From: Fomes fomentarius
Taxonomy: Eukaryota > Basidiomycota > Agaricomycetes > Polyporales > Polyporaceae
Direction: 5' to 3'
Length of the DNA: 64,000 bases
NCBI GenBank assembly: GCA_022606135.1
Contig: JABYQN010000011.1
Coordinates: forward strand, 496,001 to 560,000
Below, in pieces: positions 23,063-35,123 of the stretch. A program made the translations under genes and the position numbers. Below the pieces are notes generated by a model that was given only the letters and a program-made list of their open reading frames with translations, did not search any database and was not told the DNA's origin. The first letter of the stretch is position 1. The number at the start of each line of letters is the position of its first letter.

Positions 23063-24388
23063 TCATCATCGTCGCGTCTCATACACCTACCTACCTCTTC
23101 ACGAAGTACGGCCACCCAGATAATACTGCGCATCCAACCAATCGCTCTCTCAAGCTATCCCCCATATATTGCTCTCACACGTGCAAAACATGTCTACTCC
23201 TCTTACCATCGCTACAGCTCACGTCTCCCGGGCTTCAAGCTTCCTCTCCTGGTTCCTTCGCGGCCGCCATTCACTCACCACGACTCTCACGTGCGCTACG
23301 TCCTCTCGACGACTCCACAAGCACTGTCATGTAGGAAGACACATGGTCTAACGGACCTGCAAACACCTGCAACGCTAATAGAGCGTTTGTATCATTATTT
23401 ATCCAGCATATCATCGCATCTCTATCATGGTCTCGCGCATCTAGGCTCATCTTTACACATTGCGCATAGTTTATCTTCGCCATCGCACCGCACTGTTTTC
23501 GCTCTACCCCCCCATCCCCATACCCTGGCGTCGACTGCCGCATCTTTTGTTCTTTGTTTCACTCTCTTACATTTAAAAGTCTGCGCTCTGTCTCCCCTCG
23601 GACCATGCATCACCTCATACGCATCGACACTCGGTCATCACGCATTGCATATAGTATCCGCATCGGCCGTTCCCGTCCCTGGTTCCGTGTTCTTCCGTTT
23701 TTCTGACTTGTTTGTCTTGGGCCTTCATCATTATCGTCCGTCTCTAACTTTACCGCGCATTGGTTGTGTCATGTCACGGCTTGCTTTGTTTACGCATATC
23801 GTCTCGCATAGCATACGCACTCTGCTTATAGCTAGATTGTGTATTGCCCCTAGTCGAACTGCTATCGAATGACACACGTAATTGTAATGTGTAGCTTGAG
23901 GGACCAACTCGGCGTGCATCCCCAGAATCTTTGGAGCAGCCTAGCAGGTGTTTTTGTTCTTGTTCAGTTCTGTGACAGGTAAGCTGTCCCAAACATATCA
24001 CGCATGTTTACGTGCCTTCGCATCTTGGGAAGAACGACGTGCAACCGGTCGTTAACCAGTCTTATGTTGTGGACATTTCGGAGGGATCATAGATGTCATT
24101 TTAATTACGTGACCGGGGAGGTACCCGAGATGATGTCATGCCCCCAACCCCAAGCTGTGGGTCCAGAAAAGGGGTGTGATACTCTGTGGGGTACATTGAC
24201 GCTGGTGTGTTCGGGATCCCGAACTGAGTTCCGTCACGACGACGCGGCCTTGCTTGGAAACCGCGACGCTCCTTTCATCTTGTCCTCGTACCTCCATCTC
24301 CTCCTCGGAACATGCCTCGCAACTCACTGCGCGCGCGGAGCCTGGTATGTGGCCGTTTCGCCAATTCATCGAATGTTCATTTGTTGTA
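23063..24388. other. Intergenic region, 1.3 kb
   Basis: Follows the KEN-box gene and precedes the PAQR gene on the same strand. The long plus-strand frame at 23291-23872 is pyrimidine-rich and lacks motifs; it probably overlaps the 3' UTR by chance. No gene is supported. Confidence 0.45.
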
Positions 24389-26642
24389 ATGTCGAGTTCA
24401 TTTTCTCGACACTTGCGAGACGTAGCGTCGGGTGCAGGCGCATGCAATCGTTCATTCGTGACGCATATCGGGCAAGTTGCTGACGGTGGCTGACGACGAT
24501 CTGGCTCGGCGCAGGCAAACAGCGAGGGCGACCCCAACGGCCGTCCTACGATCGCTGTCACGGCGGTCGACGGTGGTGGCAAGTCCCGAGCGACGGCGCA
24601 TCGCAGCAAGACGCTGACATGGCTCGAGATACCGGAGTGGCAGAAAGACAACGAATATATCCTGAGCGGGTATAGAAGGTGCGTGTCTGCCGTCCTGCGG
24701 GGCCATCCTTTTGTCTCCATCACGTCACATTCGGTCGTCACCATCGCGCGAGGTCCGCACGTTGGACGGTGCCCTCCCTGACCTTAATGTCTTGCTGCAC
24801 TCTTTTCCCGGTGACAGTGACGTCCAACGCGTCCTACAGGTGCCGGCCCCGCTAGAACGCAGTGGCGATCGGCTTCCCGGGTGATTCGGGCGGGGGTTTA
24901 CCCAACGTGCAGGCAGGGTGCCCGAACCCAGCAGGTTCTCAGCGCCGAAACGGACGGGGATTTGCGGTCTATTGACGGTGACCCTGCATTTCTGCGTCTC
25001 ACGGTACAGGATTGATCGGCTGGCCACCACGCGGTCCATCCCGCCTGTTATCCATTTTATTGCGGCTGCATGGTAGACTTGATGTGTTTGCGTTCTACGT
25101 GCGTAATTTGCTCACGGTTAGTGGCATGGACGCACGTTTGGCGAGCCTCTTCGGGCGTTCAAGCTATCTCCTATTCATGATTTGCGTCAGCCCGCCAGCC
25201 AGTCGAACAAACACTAACCTCATTCACCATCAACCGTGGTTCTAGGGCGACAGCGAGCTGGCGTGCTTGTGCGGCGTCTGTCTTTGGATGTACGTATCTT
25301 GCACTACGTCGTGGACCATCTGCTGTATGTCATACAACCCACTCATCATACGTCGTCTGTGGACTCGGCTCCGCCAGACCTCCACAACGAGACAGGTGAA
25401 ATTCTGGCTCAATAACCGATCATGCCGACCTTGCATTCACCCCGTTTCCCGCTAGTGAACATTCATAGTCACCTCGGCGGTGCCGTGCTGTTCGTGGCGC
25501 TTCTCTTCACATTCCCATCGGTCTACTTCGTGCACTACGAATCGACTACATGGGCCGATATGACGGTGTTCGCGATCTTTTTGTGCTCCGCTATTTTCTG
25601 CCTCTTCTCGAGCGCGTTTTACCACACGTTCAGTGTGCATTCTCCCGCCGTGCGTATCTATAGCGGAGATATAAGGAACTTACTGAGCATATGTCATGAC
25701 AGGTGGCTGGCCGTTGCAACGCGCTGGACTATGCGGGTATTGTTGGTTCGTTTCCAGTAGCACAGTCAGCCGTCAAAGTGTGCTGACATATTCACTCGCC
25801 CACCCCTAGTCCTCACTGTGGGCTCATTTTTCCCATGTGTATACTACGGGTTCTTCTGCGAACCACACTACCAAGCTGGCTATCTCACATGCATATGCGT
25901 CGTGGGCGTAGGTGAGTTGCTCTAAACCACCTCTTGTCGGCATCACGTCCCACAGGTACGAGGGCGTACCGCCCATATGAGTCCCTGCACCGCTGATCAT
26001 GATGGCATTACTCTCCTCGATAATTCTTGTTCATTTGCTTATTGCCGCCACAGGGGCAGCGTATATCGTTCTCAACCCAGAATACCGCAAGCCGACGCAC
26101 CGCGGGGCGCGAACTAGGGTTTTCATCATTCTCGGCTTGTGTGGTGTCGTCCCGACCCTGCATGGGCTTGTCACTCATGGCTTTTACACGCTGTGTTATG
26201 AGATGGGCTTCGGCTGGCTCCTGTTGTCTGCTGTTCTCTACATCACTGGCGCGCTGCTGTAGTAAGTCCATCACGTTGTTATGATCACTAGCGTTCATAT
26301 TGACCGAGTTCTCCGACCACTCTCTTCTATCACCGCATATCCGCACTGCACGACTACGCTCTTGCGCCGCCCCGTTGGCCCCTGCGCCTCCTGGCGCTAC
26401 ACAAATGGCAATCCAAACCTGCCTTCGATTCCTTCAACCTCGTACTGTATCACCGTGTGGTTCCTGGACTCAGCGCGAACCGCATCCCGGAACGCTTATC
26501 TCCGGGCACCTTCGACTACTTCTTTGCCTCGCACCAGATCTTCCATTTCTGCGTCGTCGCTGCTGCCCTTGCGCACTACGCCTCGGTCCTAACCGCCTTC
26601 GGGCACTGGCACCGTCGGCTGGCGGAGTGCCCTGCCTCGTGA
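24389..26642 (+). CDS. PAQR family receptor (adiponectin receptor/Izh/hemolysin III-like)
   Basis: Seven-helix membrane protein of the PAQR family (yeast Izh proteins, animal adiponectin receptors), thought to be zinc-dependent and linked to lipid or ceramide metabolism. Nine exons fit: 24389-24457, 24515-24678, 25246-25289, 25378-25395, 25456-25649, 25703-25745, 25810-25911, 26054-26261 and 26474-26642, giving 336 residues. IPEWQKDNEYILSGYRR precedes LHNETVNIHSHLGGAVLF, the signature ExxNxxxH. SAFYH gives the Ser-x3-His zinc motif, CNALDYAGIVV follows, and ASHQIFHF supplies the C-terminal HxxxH. Exon 4 is only 18 nt. The second intron is 567 nt and the eighth 212 nt, far above the 50-70 nt norm here. 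The first exon and start are the least certain; an upstream frame stop requires some such exon. Confidence 0.82.
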
Positions 26643-29566
26643 CGGGTTCGCTGTCAACGTGAGTGACACATTGACTTGATCTGCTGCTCGTCTCGTGCTG
26701 TGTACGATGTATGTGGACGCATCGTAGAGGGCTGTGTGTACCACGAGCGAGTGTCGGCTGCGCCGGGGAGAAGGGTAGACACCTAGATGCGCGGATGCTG
26801 TTGTTAAAATGACGTGATGATCTTAGCGTGATGCCCCTCGAGCGAGAGCGAACATGCTGCTAGGTTTGCCCGAGACTTGAGGATATGGTGGCACGCTCTC
26901 ACCCGTGACGTTGGGACGACGTCTGCTCCTATATGTCGCTTCTGGCCTGTTGGGAACAGCGCACTGCCGCAGCGCTGTAGCTTGGCTTCGGAGCCTTCGA
27001 TGCATTGCATGCGGTTTATCATTGTGGCGTCACATTGTCCCTCAGGAGATCCATACCAATGCCATTGCACCCACAGACTAATGTTTGCGGTGGTGGTCCC
27101 ATTGCCTAATCTCTCGCGTCGAGCGAGTGCCACTCCTAGCCGAGTAACTAACTCTATGTTGGTGCCGCCAATTTGAGTGTACCGAGCTCCGCGGCGAACG
27201 AAGGTTATATCATGCCGTGAAGGGCGAGGAATGCTTCGACGAGAATGTGGAACGGAGCCCGTGGCGGCAGCGGCAGCGCACGCAGGGGCTGCCACAGTTG
27301 AACTGGAATGGTGATGTGTGGCCCGCATGGCTGCGTGTTTGGATGGCGGGAGGGGGCATCGTCGCTGACTTAGGCATGGTCCGCTGTCGAGACGACGTGA
27401 AACACCAATGGTGGATGGCTAGGCATATGGCTGTCTGTCTGTCTGCCTGCTACCTGCATAGTAGCGCTATTTCTATACGTGCCCCCTGCGGCTCGGCACG
27501 GTGACTGGGGACGGACGACATGGACGAGCTCGCGCGGATTCCTGAATGGTGGCTCCACACTGGTGCAACTCCATGCCACGTCGCTTGGAAATTGGCTATC
27601 GCTACGCTTGGCCGTGTCGCTGGGTGCGCTGTCGTCATCACCGCGGGTCCGCGCGCCGCTCCCTTGTTAGCACGTCACCGCTGCGTATGTTGCACAGGAA
27701 TGAGCTGGCGACAAGTGTTTAATTGAGAGGGCACACATACTATACGAGCTGGAATTTCTCGCGCCCTCAGGCCTCAGCACCCCGCCCTACCGTCACCGTC
27801 ACACACGCAGCCTCCGCGGCCCCGGCCGGGAGGCTGGACGACGGAGCCCGCCCGCGCACGATCAGGTTGACAACGGGCGACAGAGAGCGGATGTGTATCG
27901 CGATCGAGGCGGGAACGGAGTGGGGTGGCGGTCGTCGCCGATCGACGTGATCGAGGCCTGTTGGCTGGACGTCGACCGAGGGCGCGTCGGCTCATGGCTC
28001 GCGAGTCGTGGTGACCGGGCGTGAGCTTCGGGCCATCTCGGTCGCGGCTCAGCGCAGAACAGGACGCGAAGAGCGGACGGGGGGGAGGCCCACGTCGGCT
28101 CGCAGCATGCCCATTGGCACATCTCCTCTGCCCGGCCAGACTCTGCCCATCCCCAGCCGCCCTGGACTGGACTGTAACCGTCACCGGTCAAGCAGCGTGC
28201 GTGGCACCGCCCTGATGGTCGTGTTCGTGTTCGCGCGCACCGGCGGAGGTGCAGGGTAAAATGTATAAAATTATAATTGTGCGTGCGTTGCGGCGAGAGA
28301 GACAAGTGGCATGCACGGCGCTCGATTTCGATTGCGGAGCCGGGTTATTATGCATGTCGTGTCGGCGGTGGGTCGCGCGGTCGCGTCATCTGCATCCGAG
28401 CCCACGTCCATGGGTAAAGTGTGGGCACACAACCGTATGCGTATGGTTCCTGTGCGTGCTAGCCGGTACGGTATAGCCCCCCCCCCCCCCCCCCCCCCAG
28501 CGTAAGGGCGAGAGTGCGCGCGTCGCTCGCGGCGAGCCGTGGACCTGGGGCCGGCGATGGAAATAGCAAGGTTTTCATTTTCAATTCAGTCGGTCGGACA
28601 GCGGTTCCTCTCTCCCTCCCCTCCCTTCCCTTCCCTCCCCCTTCCCCTCACGCCCCCTCACGCCATCTCACGTACCGCGCGCTGCCGCGACGGTCCCACC
28701 GCGCAAGGGTGGCTTTTGCCTGGATTGTGTGGGCTTCCCACTAACCCGCGCTGTCTCTTCCCAGGTTGGCCGGCGCGTGCAGCACGTGGGCCGTGGGCTT
28801 GAGAACGCCAGGCGTTCTGGAAAACCGCACGAGGTGGTAGGCTGGGGGGTTGCGGAGGGAGAGGGATAGGGATAAGGACGATATGGATATGGGCCATTGG
28901 CATTGGCATTGGCAGGCTTCGCCCGATCCGCCCGCTGCGCGCGTAAATGGTTGAGGCGGCGAACCTGGATGTCGCGAGTTGGGTTGCCATGAACGGGCGA
29001 GGGTTTATGGACCCACTGCGCAACAAGGGGGGAGGGCTTGCTGGATCTCGATTGCGGTCTGGTGATCTGGGCAGTGGGAGGGGAGGCGGGGATGGCCGGG
29101 GGACTGGGGAGGACGTGATTTGGTGTTAGTGTGTGTGTGTGGTGTGTGTGTTGTCATTTCGGAGAGTGCGGATGCCGCGGGGCCCTTGCGAGAGTGTCCC
29201 GAAGGATGCCAATCAAATTCTGGCAGTGTACATATCTCGCGATGCTCGCGATGTGGACAGATGCGTTACGCGAGCTTAGGGCGGCAGGCCGCGTTCATTC
29301 TACTCCTCGGCGTCCTCTAGGGTCTGTCTTGCCTCTTCAGTTCGCTGTTCGCAGCTCGCACCCGCACGCACTCGGATTGGCACTGCCGGCGGCTCGCTTG
29401 CGGTCTGTCCTGCCATCATCTGGCACTGGCCGCAAGCCAAGATCGCGATCGCGAGAGAGGATTCGCCCTCTGTGGCCCTGGGCCTTCTCGCTCTCTTCAT
29501 AAAGCCTGTCCATTCCTTTATATCCCTCCCTCGAATGTGCAGCCCATCGCGAAGCCGACCGGAACG
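26643..29566. other. Long gene-free GC-rich region, 2.9 kb
   Basis: No gene recognised on either strand. Open frames are GC-driven, overlap each other and lack motifs. It contains a 22-nt poly-C tract, a CT-rich stretch (about 28608-28660) and a GT-rich stretch (about 29125-29155). A CT-rich, TATA-like segment at 29497-29530 lies just before the P450 start. Confidence 0.5.
28477..28498 (+). repeat. 22-nt poly-C tract
   Basis: An uninterrupted run of 22 C within gene-free DNA. It is the longest homopolymer noticed in the window, and its exact length is likely uncertain in the assembly. Confidence 0.9.
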
Positions 29567-32500
29567 ATGTACCCTCTAGGCTTTCTTCCCTTCTTCTACA
29601 GCCTCGTCCCCGACGGCGTCGCCGTCGGCGCCGCGGTCGCCATCCCCCTCCTCGCCCTCGCCCTCTGGCTCTACGGCGTCGTCCTTCCCCGCTCGCTGCC
29701 ATGCGCAGCATCCACCCCAGAAGACGACGACGCCCCGGTCCACCTTCCAGGATCCTCGCTCTCCCACATCCTTCCATTCTTCCGCCACCGCTTCGATTTC
29801 CTCAACGAGGGCTTTCAGCTCGCAGGCCAGGCCATCTACCAGTTCACCCTCCTCCGAGTACGTCTCGGCCATTGCGCGCGCCTGGGGGGAGTGTGGGGCT
29901 TTCGCGGCGGCAGGCGGCAGCAGCAGCAGCAGCAGACGGTGTGGCTGGCTGGCTGGCTGACTGACGAGTGACCCGTGCACGGTGCCATGCCCTCCGCTCC
30001 AGCGCCGCTCGGTTTCGGTTCCGCTTCTGAATAAACTCGGCTGATTCTCTTTCTCTCCCTCTCTCTCTCTCTCGCGCGCGCGTGCGTGCGTGCGTGTGTA
30101 TTACAGACTCCGGTCATCGTGTTGTCAGGCGAGGCCGCCCGCCGCGACTTTTTCCAGGCGAAAGACCTCGACCTCAACGCGGGCTTCAAGTTCCTCTCCG
30201 GAGCCGTGCGTGTCTGAACCCTCCCACGTTCCCCCCGCTGCCGAGATGGCTGACGCGAGGGCGCATTATGCACGCCCCTTCTCTAGATCCCGATGGTCCC
30301 GGGCGTCACCTCCAATCTCGAATCCAGGCGCATCGCGCTCATACACAAGCGCCTCATTTCGTCGCAGACCACGCAGCGACTTTCCAACTGTGAGTGTCCT
30401 CCTCCGCCTATGTCTTTCTCTCTCAAGCCGCAGACTGCGCGGAGGCAATTGGGGCCTCCGTTCAGTCACACTGGCAGGTGATGATAATCGTGCTATAGGC
30501 CCCGAGAGTAGTAGTACCCGGGGCCCGGGCTCTATTCAGTTCTCATGTTCGCCCAACCTCTACCATTAGGCACATTACATCGCGCACAGGGCACGGTGAT
30601 AGGTGTGCGGTGTTCTCTGATAAGACATGTTCCTGTCCCGAGCACGCGGGCACCTTGGCTCTGCGTGACGAGCCAAGCATGCCATTGTCTCTCGCGAGCT
30701 GACACCTGTTTCCTCAACGCGAGCTTACTAGTGAGCGCAAGTCGGCTCGTCATATGTCTCCATATCCGCACATGTTTCGGTCGTTCCGAGCTATCTTCAT
30801 TCGTCCCGGGAGCGCGCCCCGGATGCGAGGATGATGATGAGATGATTGCCCTCGTTGCTGACACAATCCGAACTGTAGTGATTCCTCAGATTCTGGAGGA
30901 TTCCCGGCGTGTGATCAGCACATGGGGTTACTCCGGCTCTCTCGACCCTTTTCAGCACCTGTCCGAAGTACGTACCCCCTGCGTATTTTTAGCTCAGGCG
31001 TGCAACCGTTTTATTGACCTGCTTATCCAATCGCCCAGCTTCTCTTCCAAACGACCGTGCGCTGTCTGGCGTTTACGGAGCTCGCGGACGACCCGTCCAC
31101 CGTTCGGCGCCTCAAGGGTTTCTACGATACGCTGGACACTGCCACCACGCCTGCGACCGTGCTCCTGCCGTGGATTCCAGGCCCGAGCGCAGTCCGCCGA
31201 CTGATTGCGACCAAGAGGATCTATGACATCGTCAGCGGGACGCTGGACGAGCGGATCCAGAACGGCATTGTGCGCGATGATACCCCGCAGATGCTCATCG
31301 ATGCCGGGGACGAGAGGTTGGTTATCGTCGGGGTCAGTCTCAGTTATCCTTCACCGCCAGCCCTTCCTGCACATCCGAACATCCGCACATACATATCCGC
31401 AGCCATCGCTCCCCCCCTAGAATTTGCCTTCTATCTGTCCAATATCCGAATATGTGCACCTTGCTGACCAACGCTTGCCCCGCTCCGTATGCAGTTCATA
31501 ATGGGCCTGTTAGTCGCCGGCGCACGGTCCACGGGCACGACGGGTGCGTTTCCAATTACTTTTCCCTCTCTCTTTTTGTCGCATGTCCTCGGAGACCGTG
31601 TGGGCTGCAGCTGATGGAAGTCGTGCTCCGGCAGCGTCATGGCTCATCACGTTCTTGAGCGGACATTCACACTGGAAAGAGAAGGCCGCAGAAGAAGTCC
31701 GGCGACTCGTCACCGAGCACGCCACACACCTCCACTCCACCGCCAGCACCAGCACCAGCACCAGCACCAGCACCAGCACCAGCACCAGCACGCCAGCCGA
31801 GCAAGACCCGGCGTTCGCGCGCACGAGTCGCCCCGACGAAGCCGGCTTCTCGCCGCGACAGACTCCGCCGTCGTCCACGGACGCGGACACGGACTCGCAT
31901 CGGCGGGAGCGCACAGATAGCAGCAGTGCTGCTGCTGCTGCGCCGCCACTGTCTTCGTTGTCCGCGAGCCTCGCGAGCGTCCCGCTCGACGCATGGGAAA
32001 ACCACACGCCGACGCTGGACGCGCTCATCCGCGAGACTCTCCGCGTCGCCGAGCCGCACGTCGCCATGCGCCAGTACCTGCCGCCGCCGCTGCTCAACGC
32101 CAGCCAGCACCAGCACCCAGACGAGAAGGCGGGCGGGAATACGCTGTACCTGGGGGGCAAGGCCGTCCCGCCGGGGGCGTTCGTGATGTACCCGTTCAGC
32201 GACGTGCACCTGAGCTCGGAGATTTACAAGGATCCGTGGCGCTGGGACCCGGCGAGGGCGGAGATGAACCTCAAGGCGCCGTATGCGTACGTAGGGATGG
32301 GCGCAGGTGCGTATTTACGCCGTTCCGCCATGTGTCTCCGTTCCCCCCACTCCCGTGCCCCCGTACCTCCGTGTCTCCGTGTCCCCGTGCCAACGCGGGC
32401 GGGGCGCGGTGCACCTTCTTTATCCTTTATCCTTCATCCTTGACTTTTTTACCGTTTATTCTTTATCCTGCATTCTTTGACGATCGCTGTTACTAACCGA

Positions 32501-32766
32501 CGGACACAGGGAGCACCGTATGCCTGGGGAAGAGGCTCGCCACCCTCGAACTCAAACTGATCACGGCGCTGTTCGTGCTCGGCTTCAGCGAGCTGCGCGC
32601 CGTGGACGGCAAGGGCGCGCCGCTGGCGGAGCTCCCGCGCCCGAATTGGAACGACATCCTGACGTGCAAGCCGCCGCCGGGCTCGTGCTATGTGCGATTT
32701 GCGAGGACAGTGGACGCGGATCCCGATCCCGAGAGCGTCGGCGGTCGTCGTACATCATCATCATAA
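29567..32766 (+). CDS. Cytochrome P450 monooxygenase (first)
   Basis: Membrane-anchored heme-thiolate monooxygenase working with P450 reductase at the ER. Exons fit at 29567-29857, 30107-30205, 30287-30389, about 30813-30967, 31039-31332, 31495-31543, 31635-32306 and 32510-32766 (about 639 residues). Start is the first ATG; the longer frame begins with GTG. A hydrophobic anchor follows (VAVGAAVAIPLLALALWLYG). The K-helix ExxR is RETLRVAEP. The heme-binding loop is VGMGAGSTVCLGKRLA (Cys about residue 559), with Val where Phe is usual. Between the I- and K-helix regions exon 7 carries a Ser/Thr repeat (31745-31791) and an Ala/Ser-rich stretch, about 100 residues not typical of P450s. The boundary of exon 4 is uncertain because the preceding intron would be about 423 nt. 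No reductase partner is in the window. Confidence 0.85.
29918..30100 (+). repeat. Microsatellites in first intron of the P450
   Basis: Six CAG units at 29918-29935 and a CT, then CG, then GCGT run at about 30048-30098, all inside the 249-nt first intron (29858-30106). Confidence 0.85.
31745..31791 (+). repeat. AGCACC hexanucleotide repeat coding Ser-Thr
   Basis: About eight AGCACC units within exon 7 of the P450 encode alternating Ser and Thr. The repeat is in frame and is likely variable between strains. Confidence 0.9.
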
Positions 32767-33580
32767 GGCGCCGCGCTGCGTCGCGTCGCGTCTGTGGTGA
32801 GTTCCTGCCATCCACGATCCGAGAGAGATTGGTTTGTGTGTGTGTCTCTCTCGAGTCTCGACTTGTGTCGCACCCGTTCAAGTTGTTGTTGTATTGGTTA
32901 ACCGGACGAACCCCCATGAGGAGGAGCTCAGCTGTACTGGTATATCGTTCAAGCTTTGTTGTACACCGCCGGTTCTTGTATACTACCCATTGCATACCTT
33001 TTACATAGAACAACCGCAGCCTACTATGCCATGCCATGCCTTGGCGATCATCGGACTCAGCTAGTCTAGCACTATACGAATTCCATGGATCGTAACGTTA
33101 TGTATATACCTGTTGTTGACTTCCGGATTGTGATTGGACAAATGCTATTAGACTTTTGGCCTTTGCCTTCAAAGGGAAAGGGAAGGGAACTGAGGGAGCA
33201 TGGCGACGAACTCCTCGGACTTCGTCTCGACGGTAGTCAACTGCGGCGGTACTACTAGGGACTCCGCCGTGGCACAGTTAGGCTTATAGATTAACCTGAG
33301 CTTGAAACTCCTACTATAGTGCCGGGGACCAAAGATCTATGATCAACACCGCCGCGCAAACCCACATGCAAACCCGTTGGATTGACTTCGAGGGCACTTC
33401 GTGTACGGTCTAGTACGAAGATTATGGGCGGCTATGTAAGTACCCTCTATCAACCAGAACCAACTCCAAGTCCGCGTCCGCGCGGGGCGCTTCCGACCGG
33501 TCCTTGGTTTCGTCCTGCCCAGCATCATCTGCGGCCTCCCCTCTTCGTCCGCCACTAACCAATCGTCCGTGAAGTATATC
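32767..33580. other. Intergenic region
   Basis: 3' flank of the first P450 and 5' flank of an F-box pseudogene. No gene is supported. Confidence 0.5.
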
Positions 33581-35123
33581 ATGCGTTACATAACCACCGT
33601 TGATCTTCCCTCAGAGCCTCCCCTCCATATCGTGATTTCACAGCTCGGTAACCGTGGGGACTGCGCTCGCCCCCGGGGCCTGCCATTCTCTCTCACCTGT
33701 CGTCGCAGGCTCCGCGAGGTGCCGGTCGAGTATCTCTTCCCCGGGGACCTGTCGCCCCAGCACTGTGTCACGTCACGTCCGTGGACCAGGACCACCTAGG
33801 CTCGTCCGATTTCTCAGCGCAAATCCCGGTGCTGGGGGCCATGTCATCGTCACGGTCGCCTCGCACAATCTCCCAAGACGCCTGGCAGTCACGGTGCTCG
33901 CTTGCCAGTGAGAAAAATGAGGGTCGTTCGAGTTTTCCTTCCTCGGCACCGCAATCAGACTGGACGACATGGCGATGGGCATGAGGAGAGTCATGGAGCT
34001 CTTGTCACCCCTTCCAAGCTTCAGGACCGTGACTTGAGCTTGACCCCTCCGCGCAATTTACGTACACCATGTCCCCCTCCCCTCCCACTGGACTCGGATC
34101 GGCCGTCACTGCTCCGAGGCATCTAAGTCGGACGCTCCGGGCCCGTTTACGTTCCTCCTCCGGAGGCTCTCACTCTCGCTATACACGCCCGCCAACCGGT
34201 GGTATGCCCACTCTTCGCTCTCGGGACTGCTCCGGATACTATCCCTGTTCACGGCCGCGACCTTGGACACGATGCATGATGGGCCACAACCACTATTACC
34301 TGTTCGACGACAGCCTGGCATTTGGTCGGCATCATGGTATGCACCGATGCCTCGCCGTAAGCCGGCTCCACGTGAACTCGTCCAAGGCGGGCGCGAGGAA
34401 CACGTTCATGCTCCTGGACGCGCTCGCGGGCGTCGCCTGTGGGACCTCTCGGCGAGTGTGACTCCCCGGAGGCGGTCGATGTCCCTGGCCGGCTGTTGTT
34501 TCGGGCCGACAGCGAGGTCACTGCGCTCAACCTCCGCATCGATGCTCCCTTCTCCGGCGACTTGGGTTGACTCGCTCCGTGGTATTGTACTGTTACTATC
34601 ATAATGCTCGACCGTGCTCAAGTTCTATTGAGCTATCACGGTACTGTACTGAATGTCGGCCGATGGCTGATCTCATATTATAGACCACTGGAGGGCCTCG
34701 AATATCTTTGCGTGCACGGCGCTGCAGCATGTCAATATCCCGATATACGTCGATCCAATGAGCAACAGCAAGAAACAGGGCCAGGCGGCGTAGGCGCAGA
34801 AGGCGCTAGCAAAGCCTGCCCATGCACATCGTCGAGCACGCCTCTCGGACTCTCCAAACCGTCCACATCATCGTCCACGGTCTCCCACACCCGGCAGCAC
34901 GTCGTCCACGCTCAAACTGCAGGAGCTCGAGATAGTCCTGGTCAGCGTCAGGGACCGGGCGCCGCACTTGGCCGGAGTGCGCCTCACGATCGTGAGTCAG
35001 AGCAACTGCGAGTTGCAGAGCAGAGCAGGTTTCGGTATTGGCCGAGAATGTGTCGAGGCTGCGTGCTCCGCGCTGGAGAACTTGAATGCTCGGGGACTGC
35101 TGGGAGTTTGCCAGAGAGGATGA
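33581..35123 (+). pseudogene. F-box family-2 pseudogene, most diverged copy
   Basis: Recognised by collinear similarity to the family-2 copy at 46654-48005. It starts MRYITTVDLPSEPPLHIVIS, against MHYRALSDLPTELIHIIVS. Then come LREVPVEYLF, LVRFLSANPGAGGHVIV, SSLSGLLRILSLF, LNLRIDAPFSGDLG, ASNIFACTALQHVNIPIYVD and LENLNARGLLGV, in the right order but in different reading frames. At least two frameshifts and an in-frame TAG (in the segment GQAA-stop-AQK) exclude a product. The GC-rich codon use and low identity suggest an old duplicate. Confidence 0.72.

Noticed and set aside
23291..23872. 193-codon plus-strand frame after the KEN-box gene
   Set aside because: Pyrimidine-rich, His/Ser/Leu-biased translation without motif; more likely 3' UTR.
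24679..25245. Transposable element inside the PAQR intron
   Set aside because: I saw no terminal inverted repeats, target-site duplication or coding remnant, so it is reported only as a long intron.
31510..32160. 216-codon minus-strand frame with Val/Leu repeats
   Set aside because: Mirror of the Ser-Thr hexanucleotide repeat in the P450 exon.
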